Source of the DNA: Podaxis mareebaensis
Lineage: Eukaryota > Basidiomycota > Agaricomycetes > Agaricales > Agaricaceae
DNA length: 64,000 nucleotides
Assembly (NCBI GenBank): GCA_018524725.1
Contig: JAEUWP010000360.1
Coordinates: 62,001-126,000 of the forward strand
Reading direction: 5' to 3'
Within the stretch, counting starts at the first letter, position 1; every line of letters begins with the position of its first letter. The position numbers and the translations under genes were made by a program. The notes beneath the pieces were generated by a model, which was not told the DNA's origin, searched no databases, and saw only the letters and a list, made by a program, of their open reading frames with translations. Below, one piece after another: positions 60,890-64,000 of the stretch.

Positions 60890-62150
60890 TAATCCCGCAG
60901 GTTTGGCAAGGCGAGTATAAGTGCAATCCGTTGCGTTGGGATTCGGAGAAGGGATGTCTATCCGTTTTTCCGCATGTGGTATCCAGAGTACCATGCCATC
61001 CGAGTGCACGTGGAACCCCAGTTCAGCTGTCGGTCCGCTACATGGAGATTTCGCGCTGAGACAAGATCGTCATGGTTCCTAACTCAATTCCTCCGCTTTG
61101 CCTCCGAAATTGCATTGGCGCGTTGTACGGGTGAGTGTTGAGCAGGACAAGTTTTTCCGTGCATCATCAAATTGTCGATGTGATTTGTCGGGATGTTGCC
61201 ACCGCCGCCTGTAAGACCCTGGATTGTGGAATGGGGGACCTCAGGAAGCCAGTTTAACTATAGCACTGTTCCTGACCAATGTGGCGTCTCTTTACCAGGT
61301 CACCGGTGCCTTGGGACCTCTTGGGACTAGGTGTTCGCACCCCGTGCCCTCTATGTATGCTTTGGCTGGATGGACACTTGGCCACCCTGCAGTAACCATC
61401 AGTAACCATGTACGGTCATTTAAGGTCACTAGGGTATAAACAGGAACATTCTGCGTGAAAAGGTCCTACTCAGGCATAGACGTCCTCTTCAATGAGATGT
61501 GACTGACCTTATGTCCGACTCGCATTCTGGTATCCTCAGCTTCTCACATGGAGGGGACATGGACGGCGGAGGGGGACCCTTTTGTTCCATGTCCGAGGTT
61601 GTAATGCGTTTTGCAGAGAAATCAGATGGATCTGATGAACTGCGCAAACTTTTCATCCGTACATGGATGTGCTGATGATTATATGCGGGTCAGGAAGCGC
61701 ACCTCTTGACAGTCCGGGATGTGAGGTAAGTAAGGAGAGTGAAATTCATTCACAACATACCGCGTTTGGGTGAGAGTTTCCACAGTGATAAGTCAATGTG
61801 TTCAGGGAGGCCAACTGGTTCCCTTCATCAGTTTACTTTTAAAGTAGGACTTACCCGGCATGAAGCAACGTGAGAGGATAGACAGAAACAGCCCCACACC
61901 AGATTTCCAAAGAGCACCGGCGGTCGGGATCTTCTATGGACCGCTACCGCGCATCGAGATTCCTCAAAAACAAGTGAATTATGTTTGGAGGGTTAACTGA
62001 CGAGGGCGTCGGATAGTGGCACCGTCAACCAAATACCTCTAACCGGTTCGTTTACTCGGTCGTGTCGCTGGCTATCGGTCATTTTGCACGTAGGCAAGAG
62101 TTACGCGCGGGTGATATAATAAGTATTATCGTCTATTATACAATGTGCGT
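60890..62150. other. Gene-poor interval between the repeat-peptide gene and PRP17
   Basis: About 1.25 kb with no recognisable gene or RNA. The left part is the presumable promoter region of the repeat-peptide gene; the right end is the 3' flank of PRP17. Confidence 0.5.
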
Positions 62151-64000
62151 TTAATCCTGATGCATAGCGTCTTGTTAGTGCGATACAAGGCCCAAGTCGA
62201 AGTGAGACTCACCCATAACTTGATAAGACCGTCCCACGAGGCGGTAATAACTTTTGACTGTGCGGAGTGATAAGCGATGCCGTCGGCACACTGCATGCGA
62301 AGAACTTACTGTCTCGTGTGGCAACCACTCGTGTGCAATCACGACCTTGGAGTGTGCCTTCAGTCGTGACTTGATACGACCAGTCTTCCAGTCCCAAAAG
62401 ACGACATTGCCTTCGCCGTCACCACTGCTTATCCATTTGCCATCAGGGGAAAAGCCAACTTGGCATGCATATCCGGCGACAGAATGGCCTGCGAATCGCT
62501 TCTTTCGATTCTGGCGGAAGTTATCCGTGCTGTATACAAGAATTTGGTTATCAAGTGATTGAGCAGCAAGGTACTTCTCTATTAATTAACAAGTTAGGCG
62601 GCACATGATGATTCAAAGTGAATGACGTACTCGAAGGGTGGAGGGTCACAGAAGGCATTGAGTGCATGTGCGGTTCGGCAATATATTTGATGACTACCGG
62701 TATATCGAAATCCCAAGCGCGGATAGTCTTGTCATCTGAAGTCGTAACAAACCGCCGATTTTCATCCACGAAGGTGATAGTATTCACAGGCCCGAGATGT
62801 TGATCATACTCTTGTGTGATTTCGCCCGAGTTAATATCGTACTGGTAGGTCGCGAATGTGAGAGACAACTTCGACTAAACTCCTGGCGGACATACCTGTA
62901 TGATTTTCTTGTCTGACATTCCAGCAAGGAAGATGTGTTGCTTGTCTTCATCAGGATGGAAACGTACGACGTAGGGTATCTTTCCGTTGCTGAAGCGTTT
63001 CAAGCATTGTCCCGTTTCAGTGTCCCATAGTTTCATCTGACGATCATAACCACAAGAAAGGAATCGTCGGCCATCATTCGAGAAGCAGATATCCTTGACT
63101 GCTTTAACGTGACCATGGAACGTCCGCAGGCAATTTCCATGAGTATAGATATCCCAAAGCTAATGTCAATGATTAGTGATTAGAACTATGCGCATCTAGT
63201 AGAATGCTTCGTACGTACTTTTATCTTCGTGTCCATGGAACCACTAATGAATAAATGACCAGTCTCTGGGAATGTACGGATGACAGAGACGCCTTGAGTA
63301 TGGCCCGTCCATGTATGAATACAAACTTTTGGAATGAAGCACTCCTGCGAGCCAGCTTCGTGTGATAGCTGAGGTGCTTCTGAAACTGGAGGGAACATGT
63401 ATGTTCGTCCTTGATAGTCCGTCAAAGATGTGCCATGGAGTACTGATGTCTCTTGGCCAACAGCACCCTTCTTGGGTTTGGCCTTTTTGATCGTATATTC
63501 GGGCTCCTCTTCCTCCTCCTCCTCCTGCTCTTCTTCACCAGCAGTAACACCGGCCAAAAAGTCTACTTGGTTGTCTTCACCCTTCCAGGACGCCCAAGGG
63601 CCGACATAAGCACCTTCTCCATCGATAATTTCAAGGTCTCCCTTATTCTCCCGTTTTCGTTTCAATTTTTTGCGCTCGCCCCTCGATGCTCTAAGAGTGT
63701 CTATAGTTTGGAAGTTGTTGGCCTTGGCGTCCTCAATTGACCCTAGAATAGCCGGAGCATTGAGATCAACAGAAGGATTTGCCGAATAGCCAAGTATAGA
63801 ATGCGTAAGGTGTTGTGCACGAAATGCATGCTCGGACATAGACTGCTCTTCTACATGACCGGCAAGTGCATTCTGATTGAGGAAGCGGTTGCGGTCGCCG
63901 AAGGGGTTTTCTGGTCCTTGGAGTGGTAACATCATGTCCTGATACGGAATGTTCACATTCATTTGTGTATCCGTTGGTCGAGTTACGAGCGAAGTCATTT
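62151..64000 (-). CDS. PRP17: Pre-mRNA splicing factor Prp17 (CDC40), 5' end outside window
   Basis: This WD40 protein joins the spliceosome for the second catalytic step. The visible part reads [35 protein letters not shown] and [12 protein letters not shown], then an acidic run ([14 protein letters not shown]) and [20 protein letters not shown]. Seven WD repeats follow, with [85 protein letters not shown] and [17 protein letters not shown]. The last codons GAT TAA sit in a separate exon at 62151-62156 after an intron ending CATCAG. The ATG at 63998 is probably internal: human CDC40 has about 70 residues before the matching region, so the true start likely lies beyond 64000. Confidence 0.93.

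Noticed and set aside
59313..62150. UstY/DUF3328 oxidase or other tailoring enzyme near the repeat-peptide gene
   Set aside because: I looked for HxxHC-type and other enzyme motifs in the flanks and found none; neighbours are MCM3 and PRP17.

Overview
The window reads as nuclear DNA of a basidiomycete fungus, most likely an Agaricomycete. Nearly every gene is broken by several 48-75 base GT..AG introns. Orthologues are typically fungal (septin Cdc3/AspB type, Mtr10 karyopherin, Rpn2, MCM3, Prp17). The transposons (chromodomain Ty3/gypsy, PIF/Harbinger, Tc1) and the tandem multi-intron P450s also fit. I cannot name a species.

Layout. (1) 1-3503: two tandem paralogues of a fungal HNH-nuclease-domain protein, the first cut by the window edge. 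(2) About 3500-17520: a degenerate transposon island of nested insertions. It holds a 5'-truncated LINE copy with a 15-base target duplication, a Tc1/mariner element with long fold-back ends, and a helicase fragment with inverted-repeat arms. It also holds a PIF/Harbinger element (8036-17477, TAA duplication) split by a 5.7 kb chromodomain Ty3/gypsy LTR element (11437-17163, TATGA duplication). The island has almost no CpG: I found two in 14.3 kb. (3) 17988-33018: housekeeping genes: mS35, an orphan ORF, septin CDC3, karyopherin Mtr10, succinyl-CoA ligase alpha, an acyl-CoA-binding/ankyrin protein, bS16m, LSm5 and importin alpha. (4) 34152-39415: two tandem cytochrome P450 paralogues. (5) 39576-53891: proteasome Rpn2, COX subunit VIa, two secreted GPI-like low-complexity proteins, ribulose-phosphate epimerase, a GT32-like glycosyltransferase and pyruvate kinase. 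(6) 53892-64000: a gene-poor stretch, MCM3, a small secreted repeat protein, another gene-poor stretch, and the splicing factor Prp17 running off the right edge.

The most notable candidate for an undescribed system is the gene at 60254-60807 (minus strand). It encodes a 19-residue signal peptide, a short leader and ten copies of GNSDW, each followed by a dibasic RR or KR. That is the architecture of Kex2-processed repetitive precursors (yeast alpha-factor, ustiloxin-type fungal peptides), but the core resembles no family I know and no tailoring enzyme lies nearby.

The housekeeping genes work independently (energy metabolism, nuclear transport, replication, splicing, proteolysis, mitochondrial translation). 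No operon-like logic is expected. Two close divergent pairs (RPN2/COX13 and secreted protein/RPE1) probably share promoters.
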